This document shows positions 27,153 to 36,445 of a DNA stretch of 64,000 nt, piece after piece; the first letter of the stretch is position 1; the number at the start of each line of letters is the position of its first letter. Origin of the DNA: Frateuria_A yonginensis (GTDB lineage Bacteria > Pseudomonadota > Gammaproteobacteria > Xanthomonadales > Rhodanobacteraceae); contig NZ_JBBBNY010000007.1 of the NCBI RefSeq assembly GCF_037137055.1, forward strand, positions 62,001 through 126,000. The letters are read 5' to 3'. Under the pieces are notes generated by a model. That model searched no databases and was not told the DNA's origin. It saw nothing but the letters and a program-made list of their open reading frames with translations. The position numbers were made by a program, and so were the translations under genes.

Positions 27153-29459
27153 TCAGAAGCGGACGTTCGCCGTGAGCATCGCGGCGCGCGGGATGCCCGG
27201 CATGTAGCGGTAGCCGCTCTTGTTGATCGCCGCCACGTAGCGGCGATCGAGCAGGTTGTAGAGGTTGAGCTGCAGATCGACGTGACGGTCGACCGGGTAG
27301 CTCGCCATCGCGTCGAACACCCAGTACGCGCCGGTGGCGGCCGGCGTGCCGACCGCGCCGTCGGTGCCGCGCTTCATGGCGCCGGCGTGGCGCGCACCGC
27401 CCGCGATCGTGAGGCCCGACGGCAGGCGGTAGGACGTCCACGCGGTGAACGCGTTGCGCGGGGTGTAGGCCAGATCGCGCGAGCCGTCGTTGCTCACTGC
27501 CTTGCCCGAGATCACCCTGGCCTCCAGGGTGGTGTAACCCGCGCTCACCGCCCAGTTCTCGGTGAGCCGGCCGACCGCGCTCACCTCGATGCCCTGCACG
27601 CGCTTGCGGCCGGTCTGGTAGTACTGCAGGTCGACCGGGTCCTGGGCCAGCTCGTTGCGCACCTCGGTGCGGTACAAGGCGGCGGTGAACAGCAGGCGCT
27701 GGTCGAGCAGGTCCCACTTGGTGCCCAGTTCCATGGTGCCGGCCTTCTGTGGATCGAGCGCGGGGTTGTCGGCGCTGCTCGCCGAGCTGCTGAGCAGCAG
27801 CGTGTTGCCGCCCGGCGGTTCCTGCGACGTGGCGTAATTGGCGTAGACGCTGCCGTTGGGCGCGGGCTTGTACAGCACGCCGAGCTTGCCGTTGGGGAGG
27901 GTGTCCACGATGCGCGCGGCAAGGCCGGGCACCGGCGTGCCCGCCGGCAAGGTGCCGCAGGCGGGCGCATTGCGGGTGCCGCACAGGACCATGCTGGTGA
28001 AGCGGGTGGTGTAGCGGTCCAGGCGCAGGCCGGCGGTCACCTGCCAGCGCTCGCCGAACTTCAGCGTGTCAAAGGCGTAGGCCGTGGCGGTGTCCGTGGT
28101 GCCGCGGCCCCAGGCGCCGGATTCGCCGTAGACCAGGCCGCCCACGCGCGGGTCGGGATGGTAGAGACCGGCCGCCGGCCAGGCGCTTCCGTCCAGCGCG
28201 GCCACGCCGACGCTGGTGGCCTTCTCCTCGGTCAGCTCCACGCCGGCGCTGAGGTCGTGGATCACGCGGCCGGTGACGAAGCCGGCGCTGAGGTTGGTCT
28301 GGTTGGTGAGGATGCGGTTGGATTGACGCTTGAAGTTGGGCGTGCTGCGCGCAAGCGTCCAGGTGGCCGGATCGTCGGGGTCGGGCGTCACGAGGTTGGC
28401 GGCGTTGGCCACGAAGGAGGTCAGCAGGTAATCCTGGTGCGTGCGTCCCCAGCGCGTGGTGTTGCGCATCGCCAGGTCCAGGTCGAAATCGTGCTGCACG
28501 ATCAGGGTGAGCATGTCCGCGACGACGTGGTCGTGGTCCTGCGCCGTGCCGTAGAAGTTCTCGCTGTCCACGCGGGGCGCGTCGCCGATCTGCGGGCGCG
28601 CGGGGTCGGGGCTGCCGTAGCCGGGCAGGCCGACGGTCGGCACGCCGCCGTCGGGCACGTCGTTCTGCCTGACGTGCAGCGCGTCCAGATAGACCCGTGT
28701 CGGCGTGCCCAGGCCGAAGGCCAGCGACGGGGCCACGCCCCAGCGGCGGTGCTGCACGCGATCACGCCCGGGTACGCCGCTGTCCTGGCCGACCACGTCG
28801 AGGCGGAAGGCCGCGTGCGGCGCCAAGCGATGGTTCAGGTCGGCGGTGACGCGGCGCTGCTGGCCGCTGCCGTAGGACACCGAGGCGGATCCGCCGTCGG
28901 CGAGCACCGGCTGGCGGCTCACCAGGTTCACCGCACCGGTCGGGGCGGTGCGTCCGTACACGGTACCGTCCGGTCCCTTGGTCACTTCCACCTGCTCGAT
29001 GTTGAACAGGTCGCGCGAAATCGAGCCCAGATCGCGCACGCCGTCGACGAAGATGCTGCCGGAGGTGTCGAAGCCGCGCATGTAGATGCCGTCGCCGGTG
29101 GTCGTGCTGCCGTTCTCGCCGGCGTAGAAGGTACCCACGCCGGGACTGTTGCGCAGTGCCTCGGTGAGCGTGGTGGCGGCCTGCTGGTCGATCAGGTCGC
29201 GGGTGATGACGCTGACGGTCTGCGGCGTGTCCAGCAGCGGCTGGGTGAACTTGGGCGTATCGACCACGTCGGCGCGGTAGTCCGCGCCGCGCGTCGCGTT
29301 CACCTCGACGCTGGGCAGGCGCCTGGCGTCGCGCACCTGCGGATCGGCGGCGTCGGTGCCGGCATGGACGGGCAGGGCGAGGGCGAGCAGGCTGGCGGCG
29401 GCCACGCTGCGGGTCAGCGAGGGCGGGGTCGGATGCTTGCGGCTGGTGATGCCGGCCAT
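27153..29459 (-). CDS. TonB-dependent catecholate siderophore receptor, Fiu/PiuA-like
   Basis: 768 residues. A signal peptide (ending ALALPVHA), a TonB-box-like RRLPSVEVNA, a plug domain (QTVSVITRDLIDQQAATTLTEALRNSPGV) and a 22-strand barrel closing with aromatic Phe (MLTANVRF) are present. NGSTTTGDGIYMRGFDTSGSIFVDGVRD is typical of Fiu-type catecholate receptors. It imports ferric catecholates across the outer membrane using TonB energy. A Fur box and promoter lie 32-61 bp upstream, and a PiuC-type gene follows, so iron repression is very likely. The exact ligand is unknown. Confidence 0.95.
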   Translation of the reverse strand: MAGITSRKHPTPPSLTRSVAAASLLALALPVHAGTDAADPQVRDARRLPSVEVNATRGADYRADVVDTPKFTQPLLDTPQTVSVITRDLIDQQAATTLTEALRNSPGVGTFYAGENGSTTTGDGIYMRGFDTSGSIFVDGVRDLGSISRDLFNIEQVEVTKGPDGTVYGRTAPTGAVNLVSRQPVLADGGSASVSYGSGQQRRVTADLNHRLAPHAAFRLDVVGQDSGVPGRDRVQHRRWGVAPSLAFGLGTPTRVYLDALHVRQNDVPDGGVPTVGLPGYGSPDPARPQIGDAPRVDSENFYGTAQDHDHVVADMLTLIVQHDFDLDLAMRNTTRWGRTHQDYLLTSFVANAANLVTPDPDDPATWTLARSTPNFKRQSNRILTNQTNLSAGFVTGRVIHDLSAGVELTEEKATSVGVAALDGSAWPAAGLYHPDPRVGGLVYGESGAWGRGTTDTATAYAFDTLKFGERWQVTAGLRLDRYTTRFTSMVLCGTRNAPACGTLPAGTPVPGLAARIVDTLPNGKLGVLYKPAPNGSVYANYATSQEPPGGNTLLLSSSASSADNPALDPQKAGTMELGTKWDLLDQRLLFTAALYRTEVRNELAQDPVDLQYYQTGRKRVQGIEVSAVGRLTENWAVSAGYTTLEARVISGKAVSNDGSRDLAYTPRNAFTAWTSYRLPSGLTIAGGARHAGAMKRGTDGAVGTPAATGAYWVFDAMASYPVDRHVDLQLNLYNLLDRRYVAAINKSGYRYMPGIPRAAMLTANVRF

Positions 29460-29490
29460 GGGAGTCCTTGTCTGGAAAAGCCAGGCGCGG

Positions 29491-29520
29491 ACTCTAGATG
29501 AGAATGGTTATCAATATCAA
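29491..29520 (-). promoter_or_regulatory. Fur-regulated promoter of the siderophore receptor gene
   Basis: On the minus strand a -35 TTGATA (29520-29515) and a -10 TAGAGT (29496-29491) are 18 bp apart. The spacer contains TGATAACCATTCTCA (29513-29499), a good match to the 7-1-7 Fur motif. Fur binding there would block RNA polymerase directly when iron is plentiful. The receptor start lies at 29459. Confidence 0.8.
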
Positions 29521-29540
29521 GTCTCGGACTCGCGAGCGAC

Positions 29541-29569
29541 AAAAGGAAAGGCCCCGCCGAAGCGGGGCC
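29541..29569 (-). terminator. Rho-independent terminator of the M13 peptidase gene
   Basis: Read on the minus strand, GGCCCCGC and GCGGGGCC (29562-29569 and 29550-29557) form an 8-bp stem with a UUCG tetraloop, followed by TTTCCTTTT. It lies about 29 bp after the stop codon at 29598. Confidence 0.9.
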
Positions 29570-29597
29570 TCCGGGGTGAAGCGGCAACCGGCGTGGG

Positions 29598-31721
29598 TTA
29601 CCAGATCTTCACCTGCTTGTCGCCCGAGCGGACCATCGGATCGCCCGGCTTGCACTGGAACGCGGCGGCGAAGGCCTCCATGTTGGACGGCGCGCCGATC
29701 GCGCGCAGCGATGCGGGGGCGTGCGGGTCGGCGTTGAGCTGCAGCAGCGCCTGCTTCTCGCGGATGTTGCCGCGCCACACACGGGCCCAGTTGAGGAAGA
29801 AGCGCTGGTCCTGGGTGTAGCCGTCGATCTTCGAGTTGGCTTCCTGCGGGTTCTTCTTCAGCGCCGCCTGCAGCGCGTCGTAGGCCGCGTTCAGGCCGCC
29901 CAGGTCGCCGATGTTCTCGCCGAGGGTCAGGCGGCCGTTGACGTGCACGTCCGGCTTGTCCTTGATCGGCGTGTACTCGTTGAACTGCTCGACCAGCTTG
30001 TCGGCACGCGCGTCGAACTTGGCGCGATCCTCCTTGGTCCACCAGTTCACGTTGTTGCCGGCGCCGTCGAACTGGCTGCCCTCGTCGTCGAAGCCGTGGC
30101 TGGCCTCGTGGCCGATCACGGCGCCGATGCCGCCGTAGTTGATCGCGTCGTCGCCGTTGGCGTAGAAGAACGGCGGCTGCAGGATCGCGGCCGGGAAGTT
30201 GATCGTGTTGTCGGACGGGTTGTAGTAGGCGTTGACCGTCTGCGGAGTCATGCCCCATTCCTTGCGGTCGGTCGGCTTGCCGATCTTGTGGATGTCGTAC
30301 TCGTAGTTGTACTTGGCCGCCGCCATCACGTTGCCGTAGTAGTCGCCCGGCTTGATCTGCAGGCCCGACCAGTCACGCCACTTCTCGGGATAGCCGATCT
30401 TGGGCAGGAAGGTGTTCCACTTGGCGATCGCCTTGGCCTTGGTCTCCGGGCTCATCCAGTCGAGGTTCTCGATGCGCGCCTTGAGCGCGTTGCGCACGTT
30501 GTCCACCAGCTCCTGCGCGCGCTCCTTGGCCTCGGGCTTGAACATCTTGTCGACGTAGAGCTGGCCCAGTGCCATGCCCATCGAGCCGTTGACCGCACCG
30601 AGCACGCGCTTCCAGCGCGGCTTCTGCTCCGGCTGGCCGGACAGCGTCTTGCCGTAGAAGTCGAACTTGTTGTCCTGGAACGCCTTGCTGAGCAGCGGCG
30701 AGGCGTCGTCGGCGACGTGGAAGCGCAGGTAGGCCTGCCACTGCGCGACCGGCGCAGTGGCCAGCAGCTTGTCGAACTCGGCGAAGAACTTCGGCTGCGA
30801 CAGCGAGAAGCCCTTGTCGATGGTCACGCCCTGCGCGGCGAAGAACTTCTCCCAACTGAAGTGCGGGGTGATCCTGTCCGCTTCCTTGACGCTGACGAAG
30901 TGGTACTGGTGCTCCGGCTCGCGCAGCTCGACCGGCGCGAAGGACGCCTCGGCGAGCTTGGTTTCGAACGCCAGTACCTGGTCCGCCTGCTTGCTGGCCT
31001 CGGCCGCCGGCACGCCGGTCAGCTCCAGCGTCTTGGCGACGTAGGCGAGGTAGGCCTTGCGCTCGTCGGCGTGCTTGGGATCGGTGTAGTAATCCTTGGT
31101 CGGCAGCCCCAGGCCGCTCTGGAAGGCGTAGCCGATCTGCATCTCGGCGTGCTTGAAGTCCGCGCCCGAGCCGAACGAGAACACCTGCATGTCGCCGTCG
31201 GCGAAGCTCTTGTTGAGGTAGTCGGCCACGTCCTTGCCGTTCTTCAGCGCGGCGATGGCCTCGAGCTTCGGCTTGATCGGATCGAAACCGGCCTTCTCGA
31301 TCGCGGCCTCGTCCATGCCGGAGGCGTAGAGGTAGCCGATCTTCTGCTGGATCGAGCCGGCCTCGGCGCTGGCGGCGTTCCTGGCAGCGTTCTCCACGAT
31401 CTCGTGCTGGGTGTTGAGGCTGTCCTCGGCCAGCTTGTCGAAGGCGCCCCAGCGCGTGCGGTCGGCGGGGATCGGGTTGGCGGCGACCCACTTGGCGTTG
31501 ACGAACTGGTCGAAGTCCTTGCAGGCCTCGTCCATCGGGCCCAGCTCGCTGACGTCGAACACGGTCTTGCTGGCCCCCGCCATCGCGGTGGTGCCCGCGC
31601 TGGCCGGCGCGCTGCTGCTGGCAGCCGGCTTCTGCTGGTCGGCCTCGTGCTTGCCGCACGCGGACAGCGACAGCGCCAGGCTCACCGCGAGCGCCAGCGG
31701 CTTCAGATACTGCTTGGACAT
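29598..31721 (-). CDS. M13-family metallopeptidase lipoprotein (neprilysin/PepO-like)
   Basis: 707 residues from the ATG at 31721. The N-terminus is a lipoprotein signal with lipobox LSAC near residue 20, then a Ser/Ala-rich linker. The catalytic HEASH (538-542) and the ExxxD motif ENIGDLGGLNAAYDAL give the zinc site; NAYYNPSDNTINFPAAILQPPFF and the closing CKPGDPMVRSGDKQVKIW are M13 hallmarks. It degrades oligopeptides in the periplasm. A perfect -35-like TTGACA is present on this strand at 31835-31840 but no good -10 follows. Confidence 0.95.
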   Translation of the reverse strand: MSKQYLKPLALAVSLALSLSACGKHEADQQKPAASSSAPASAGTTAMAGASKTVFDVSELGPMDEACKDFDQFVNAKWVAANPIPADRTRWGAFDKLAEDSLNTQHEIVENAARNAASAEAGSIQQKIGYLYASGMDEAAIEKAGFDPIKPKLEAIAALKNGKDVADYLNKSFADGDMQVFSFGSGADFKHAEMQIGYAFQSGLGLPTKDYYTDPKHADERKAYLAYVAKTLELTGVPAAEASKQADQVLAFETKLAEASFAPVELREPEHQYHFVSVKEADRITPHFSWEKFFAAQGVTIDKGFSLSQPKFFAEFDKLLATAPVAQWQAYLRFHVADDASPLLSKAFQDNKFDFYGKTLSGQPEQKPRWKRVLGAVNGSMGMALGQLYVDKMFKPEAKERAQELVDNVRNALKARIENLDWMSPETKAKAIAKWNTFLPKIGYPEKWRDWSGLQIKPGDYYGNVMAAAKYNYEYDIHKIGKPTDRKEWGMTPQTVNAYYNPSDNTINFPAAILQPPFFYANGDDAINYGGIGAVIGHEASHGFDDEGSQFDGAGNNVNWWTKEDRAKFDARADKLVEQFNEYTPIKDKPDVHVNGRLTLGENIGDLGGLNAAYDALQAALKKNPQEANSKIDGYTQDQRFFLNWARVWRGNIREKQALLQLNADPHAPASLRAIGAPSNMEAFAAAFQCKPGDPMVRSGDKQVKIW

Positions 31722-31886
31722 GGATTTCCCTCTGTGTGGTTCGCCCATGGGCGGTTTTGCGTGACTGCCGGCCACGTCCCCCCGGACCCGGCCGTGACCG
31801 GCCAAGCTAGGCCATCAGTCATGGGCCAGACAGTGTCAAAGGTCAGGGGTCGGCGCACGCCGGCGGCGCGAGCGGATCCGCGGCGA

Positions 31887-32360
31887 TCAGAAGGTGAGCG
31901 TGACGGTCACGGCGTCACTGTAGGAGCCCACGTAGGGGTTCTGGCCGGCCGGGACGCTCCCGTACACCGTGTAGTCGACGCTGGTGCCGCTTCCGCCCAC
32001 CGTAGTGCTGCCACCGGTGCCGTCGCCCCAGATGCTGACGTGGGCCGGGTCGGTGTAGAGGTTGTAGGCAAGCCGGTGGGAGCCGTTCTGCATGGTCCGG
32101 GAGGCGAAGCTGCCGGCGAGGCCAGGGCTCAGGGCGAGGGTGTAGCTGGTGCTCACGTCGCAGGTCACGGTGATGCGGCCCACGCTGTCCAGGTTCTGGC
32201 TGCTCTGGAAGTCGTAGTTGCCGAAGCTAATGCCCTGCACGTTGAGCCCGCAGGTGGCCGCCGCCAGCGGCATCGCCAGAGTCAGGGCGACCACACCCAG
32301 CGCCCAGGCGCGGGGGCGGCGGCTGTTGCGGGCGCCTCGGCGGTGATCGGGTCGTCTCAT
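31887..32360 (-). CDS. Spore coat U (SCPU) domain pilin, distal subunit of the pilus operon
   Basis: 157 residues; the ATG at 32360 overlaps the usher stop (ATGA), giving tight coupling. After a basic N-region and signal sequence (WALGVVALTLAMPLAAA) comes one SCPU domain: CGLNVQGISFGNYDF, a second Cys in RITVTCDVS, and the closing YSDAVTVTLTF. SCPU proteins are the subunits of Csu-type chaperone-usher pili. By position (after the usher) it corresponds to the tip subunit CsuE, but CsuE normally has two domains and this protein has only one. A longer start (32378) exists. Confidence 0.88.
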   Translation of the reverse strand: MRRPDHRRGARNSRRPRAWALGVVALTLAMPLAAATCGLNVQGISFGNYDFQSSQNLDSVGRITVTCDVSTSYTLALSPGLAGSFASRTMQNGSHRLAYNLYTDPAHVSIWGDGTGGSTTVGGSGTSVDYTVYGSVPAGQNPYVGSYSDAVTVTLTF

Positions 32361-35300
32361 GGGCGCAGGCCTTTGCATATCACGGGGCCGATACGGGGTA
32401 GCGGGTCGCCGGTTGCCGGAAACGCCACCGTCATGTCGCAGGACTGTCCGCGCCAGTTCGCACGGAGCGTGTTGGTGGCTTCCAGTCCGGTGAGGTAGGC
32501 CTCGCCCTGGTAGCCGACCGGGAAGGTCGCGGTGCTGCCCTCCACGGTGATGGTAGCGCCGGCGGGGAGGAAACTGCCGTCTTCCAGCTTTACCACCACC
32601 ACGGCACCGCGCGCGGCCCTGACCGGGAAGGTCAGCGCGACCGCACTGTGGCTGTAGGGGACGGCGTCCAGTTGCAGGCCCTGGATCTCGGCATCCAGCG
32701 GCAGGTCCGCCTGTTCGATGCGGATCGGGTTGCGCTGGTAGGGCCGCAGCCGGGGCACCAGTGCATAGCCCCTCTCGTCGGTGACCGCCACCGGCTGGTT
32801 GTCCGCGTAGACCCGCACGCCGGGAAAGCCAGGGACGCGCACGACCGCGAAACTGTCGTCGATGTGACGGCTGGGGAAGACGCGGCCGGCGAGCAGCGCA
32901 ATGCCGCCCTGCACGGAGGCCTGGTAGGCCTGCCGTCCCTGGCTCTCTGCCGCGCCGATGGTGTAGGTGCCCACGTCGTTCTGCAGGGCGAGTTCGGCCA
33001 GGCTGGGATCGTCGGGCGACAGCCCCGCCTGCATGCGCCAGCCGGCACCGCTGCCGGCGGGAAGATTGTGCTGGTACTGCAGCGTGCCGCCGGACGAGCC
33101 GCCCCGGGTCTGGCCGTTGAGGCTGAGGCTGTCGACGCTGCCCAGGGGCATCGTGAACGTCATGGAGACAAGCGTCGAGCCGTCGCCGCCGAGGAAGCGC
33201 AGGGCGGAAAGGCCCAGGTAGCCGAGCCTGCCCAGGGCCCGGCTGTAGCTTGCGCCCAGCAGTTCGATGTCCTCGCGGTTGCTTTCACGGAAGCTCTGGC
33301 GTGTGTAGTTCAGTCCGAACGAGCCGAATCCCTGGGTGCCCACGCTCACGTACGCGGACGTCATCTGCTTGGGCGGGCGCGCGGGGGCTTCGTAGCCCAG
33401 CTGGCTGAAGCCGGGAGTGGTGACCTGCGAGCGCGCGCCCCAGCTCAGGTCGGTGGACTGCCGCTGGAACCCCAGCTCGAGCAGCCCGCCCCGGCCGTCC
33501 CGGTCGTGGCTGCCGGCGGCGGAGAGGGTGAGTACGCCCAGGTCGCCCACCAGCACGTTGCCGTTCAGGCCGAGCGTCTGCTGGTCCTGCAGCAGCTCGG
33601 CGTGGATCTCCCCGGTGACATGATCGGTCAGGCCGCGTCGCTCGGTGCCCACCAGCACCGGCTTGCCGTAGTCGTTGCTCGCCAGGCCGTAATTCCTGCG
33701 CTCGAAACCGAGCTCGTAGGAGTAATCGCGCAATCCCCTGGCGAGGATGCCGCTGCTGGCATAGAACGGTTGCGAGATCACCTGCTCGCGGCCGAGCATG
33801 TCGCGCACGACCATGCGGATCTCACCGGCGCCGGTGACCACCGGGAGGTCCTGGATGGTGAAGGGGCCGCCCGGCACCTCGCGCCGCAGGCGCAACGCGT
33901 CGTTGACGTAGTAGTCCACGGTGGAGGGAGCCGCCGCGACGCCGTCCACGGTAGGCAGGGGAAAGGTCACGAAGGTCGGCCGGGTGGCGAAGTTGGTGGC
34001 CCATTGCACACCGCCCATGCGGACCGAGCGGCCCCACGCGCTGGCGCCACTGATGGTGTCGCCGAGGCGAAGGCTCGCCATCCGATCCGGATCGTCGTGC
34101 GTCCAGGTGGTGTCGAGGCGGATCGTGCGCGTGGCATCGTCGGTGCGGCGCGACAGCAGGGTACTGGTGCCGCTGCCCATGCGGCCGAACAGGCCGGTCT
34201 CGAGCAAGGCGCTGGTCGTCGTGGACCCTGCGCTCTCGTGGCCGGCGAAGACGTCGTAGTTGAGGTAGGCCCCCGGTGGGGAGGGTGTGGGCCGGTCGAT
34301 GCCCAGGGACATGCCGCTGAGATGGCTTTCAGCCATCAGCGTGGGGGGCACGCTGATCGCCAGCATTCCGCGCGCCTGGTCGACCTGATAGGTGAGGCCC
34401 TTGATCGCGGCGAGCGCGCAGTAGGTGTCGCTGCCGTGGCGGAGCGCTCCCGCGCAGCCGACATCCAGATGCCATTGCTGCAGGTCGTCCGGGCGCACGT
34501 AGATGGCGCCGTCGTTGCCCTGCAGCACCAGCGTGGTGTCCTGCGCCGCGCCGTTCACGTGCACCTCGAACCAGGCCTCGGCGACCGCGGGCTGCGCAGG
34601 CGCGGGCGGTGCGGCGGGTGCGGCCGGTGCCGGTACGGGTGACGGTGCCGGTGCGACCGGTGCAGGTGTGGCCCTGAGCACTTCGCTCGGTGCCGTGGGG
34701 GCGGCGGCCGGTGGCGCGGACGGTACGATGCGCTCGGGAAAGACGTCGACCACCAGGCGGTCGCCGTGCCCGTCGCCGGGGGCGAGGTTGAAGATCTGCG
34801 GCTCGACCGGCGCCGGCGCCAGCAGCCGTATCCGCGTGCCCGATGCGTCGTGCTCGAGGCGCACGCTGGTGAGGTAGGGGTTGGGCCGGATCTTCTCCGG
34901 CAGCTCGAGCAGAGCCCCGTCTAGCGGCACGTCACCCAGTTCGACGGACAGGGGGCCTGGCGTCGTCGGGTGCACCACGCGTGCGTGGATGGGGCGGTCC
35001 GATTCGAGCACCAGCCGCACCCGGTTGGCGGCGATGCCCACGCGGGTGCTGCTGACGTGCACGTTGCCGCTGGACGCCTGCTGCGCGAGCGATGCCAGGG
35101 TATCGGCCGTCACCGCGATCCGCGCCGGCACCGGCGCGACCGGCGAGGGCCTGGCGACCGCGGGTGCCTGACCCGAGGGCGGTGGCGCGGGAAAGACGTC
35201 CAGCACCAGCCGCTCGCCGAAGCCGCTGCCGGCCTCGAGGTTGAACAGCCGGGTGCGCACCGGCGACCGCGTCGGCAGCACCAGCCGCGAACCGGTGGCG

Positions 35301-35713
35301 CTGTCCTCGACCGTGGCGCCGAGCAGGAACGGGTTGTTCGCGCCGATGGCCCGTTCCAGTCCGGCCAGGACGCGGTCGGCGTCCACGCCGTCCAGGTCCA
35401 GCTGCAGGGCGCCGGCGCCCCGGCGTGTCAGGTGCGCGCGGATGGGCTTGTCCGATTCCAGCACCAGGCGGGTGTGGTCGGGATCCATGCCCACGCGCAC
35501 GGCGCGCACATGCACGGCCGCCAGCAGCGGGCCGGGCGACAGGGCCAGCAACAGCAGCGCGCAGCGTACCGAGCTGGGGCGGAACCGGCGGCGCGCCGGC
35601 GGATCGGGTGCGGGAGGGAACGGCACGTCATGGCGGGCGCAAGCCGGGGCCCGCCGTGCCGGGGCCGCCCCGCACCGCCGTGCACGCCTGCCGTTTGCGC
35701 GTCGTCGCCGCAC
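32357..35713 (-). CDS. Chaperone-usher outer-membrane usher with two N-terminal AMIN domains
   Basis: 1118 residues from the GTG at 35713; a GTG at 35626 (1089 residues) would give a cleaner signal peptide ending ALSPGPLLA. Residues ~67-175 and ~217-327 are two similar AMIN-type domains (VRVGMDPDHTRLVLESDKPI and RVGIAANRVRLVLESDRPI, each ending RLVLDVFP or RLVVDVFP). A Pro/Ala linker (330-378) follows. The usher starts at ~380 (AWFEVHVNG) with complete N-domain, barrel, plug and C-terminal domains (FPVGYQGEAYLTGLEATNTLRANW; final Cys pair). It secretes and assembles the pilus. AMIN domains normally bind peptidoglycan in AmiC and PilQ; their presence here is unusual. It follows the chaperone by 5 bp. 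Confidence 0.92.
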   Translation of the reverse strand: MRRRRANGRRARRCGAAPARRAPACARHDVPFPPAPDPPARRRFRPSSVRCALLLLALSPGPLLAAVHVRAVRVGMDPDHTRLVLESDKPIRAHLTRRGAGALQLDLDGVDADRVLAGLERAIGANNPFLLGATVEDSATGSRLVLPTRSPVRTRLFNLEAGSGFGERLVLDVFPAPPPSGQAPAVARPSPVAPVPARIAVTADTLASLAQQASSGNVHVSSTRVGIAANRVRLVLESDRPIHARVVHPTTPGPLSVELGDVPLDGALLELPEKIRPNPYLTSVRLEHDASGTRIRLLAPAPVEPQIFNLAPGDGHGDRLVVDVFPERIVPSAPPAAAPTAPSEVLRATPAPVAPAPSPVPAPAAPAAPPAPAQPAVAEAWFEVHVNGAAQDTTLVLQGNDGAIYVRPDDLQQWHLDVGCAGALRHGSDTYCALAAIKGLTYQVDQARGMLAISVPPTLMAESHLSGMSLGIDRPTPSPPGAYLNYDVFAGHESAGSTTTSALLETGLFGRMGSGTSTLLSRRTDDATRTIRLDTTWTHDDPDRMASLRLGDTISGASAWGRSVRMGGVQWATNFATRPTFVTFPLPTVDGVAAAPSTVDYYVNDALRLRREVPGGPFTIQDLPVVTGAGEIRMVVRDMLGREQVISQPFYASSGILARGLRDYSYELGFERRNYGLASNDYGKPVLVGTERRGLTDHVTGEIHAELLQDQQTLGLNGNVLVGDLGVLTLSAAGSHDRDGRGGLLELGFQRQSTDLSWGARSQVTTPGFSQLGYEAPARPPKQMTSAYVSVGTQGFGSFGLNYTRQSFRESNREDIELLGASYSRALGRLGYLGLSALRFLGGDGSTLVSMTFTMPLGSVDSLSLNGQTRGGSSGGTLQYQHNLPAGSGAGWRMQAGLSPDDPSLAELALQNDVGTYTIGAAESQGRQAYQASVQGGIALLAGRVFPSRHIDDSFAVVRVPGFPGVRVYADNQPVAVTDERGYALVPRLRPYQRNPIRIEQADLPLDAEIQGLQLDAVPYSHSAVALTFPVRAARGAVVVVKLEDGSFLPAGATITVEGSTATFPVGYQGEAYLTGLEATNTLRANWRGQSCDMTVAFPATGDPLPRIGPVICKGLRP

Positions 35714-35718
35714 GTCCG

Positions 35719-36444
35719 TCAGGGGCCGGCGACCGCCACATCGGCTTGCGCGGTCTGGTCGTTCGAATCCATCGCGAGCTGGAGGTGGGTGCCTTCGGCC
35801 ACGGCGGCATCGACCACCCAGGTATGGCTGTTGCCGGGCAGGATGTAGACCGGATTCGTGGACATCGGCAGCCGCTTGCCGTCGGCGCCGGACAGCACGA
35901 AATGGCTCAGCCGCGCGTGCGCCGTGCCGGTGTTGCTCGCCGTGAGCCGCACGTGGCTGCCGTCGATCCGGGTGGCGCGCCAGTGCACGTCCGGCGCGAT
36001 CGCCGCGGTCGGCTGGACGAACACCGGCAGGCTGATCTCCAGCACCATGCGCAGGCCCTGCTGGCCCGCATTCGGTGCGGGAGGCACTTCACGCAGGAAC
36101 AGCCGGTAGGCCCGTTCGTGCTGCGCATCGGGCGCACGCCGTGAGCCCACGCGGATCACCTGCGAGCCGCCGGCGGGGATGGTGAAGATGGGCGGTGTCG
36201 CCAGGATGTCGTCCGCGGGTGCGAAGACATCCTTGCCGTCCGATTGCGACCAGGCCTTCGCCTGGAGCTGGATGGTGGTTGCCTCGGCGCCGGTGTTGCG
36301 CACGGTGAGGGCGGCCACCCGGTGATCGGCCGAGAGCGTCGCGGTCACCGGGCCGACCTGGAAGGAGCCGGCCAACGCCGGGCCGATCGCCAGAAAAAGA
36401 AACGCCAGGCCGCAGGCGGCCTGGCGTGCGCGTGAACGCTTCAT
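35719..36444 (-). CDS. Periplasmic pilus chaperone (PapD/CsuC-like)
   Basis: 241 residues from the ATG at 36444. A signal peptide (ACGLAFLFLAIGPALA) precedes two Ig-like domains. The first contains ALTVRNTGAEATTIQLQAKAWSQ and PPIFTIPAGGSQVIRVGSRR, whose Arg is the subunit-anchoring residue, then RAYRLFLREVPP. The second closes with HLQLAMDSND. It escorts SCPU subunits to the usher by donor-strand complementation. It lies 1 bp after the pilin stop and 5 bp before the usher. Confidence 0.92.
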   Translation of the reverse strand: MKRSRARQAACGLAFLFLAIGPALAGSFQVGPVTATLSADHRVAALTVRNTGAEATTIQLQAKAWSQSDGKDVFAPADDILATPPIFTIPAGGSQVIRVGSRRAPDAQHERAYRLFLREVPPAPNAGQQGLRMVLEISLPVFVQPTAAIAPDVHWRATRIDGSHVRLTASNTGTAHARLSHFVLSGADGKRLPMSTNPVYILPGNSHTWVVDAAVAEGTHLQLAMDSNDQTAQADVAVAGP

Positions 36445-36445
36445 G

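Noticed and set aside
23530..27207. A 1225-codon plus-strand frame opposite rapA and the hydroxylase gene
   Set aside because: It spans two well-supported genes in antisense and has no recognisable motifs; a high-GC shadow.
31835..31840. TTGACA as a promoter for the M13 gene
   Set aside because: No acceptable -10 at 16-18 bp spacing on the minus strand.
29721..32498. A 925-codon plus-strand frame opposite the M13 peptidase
   Set aside because: It covers an M13 gene with intact catalytic motifs on the other strand; its composition is Val/Leu/Arg-rich noise.
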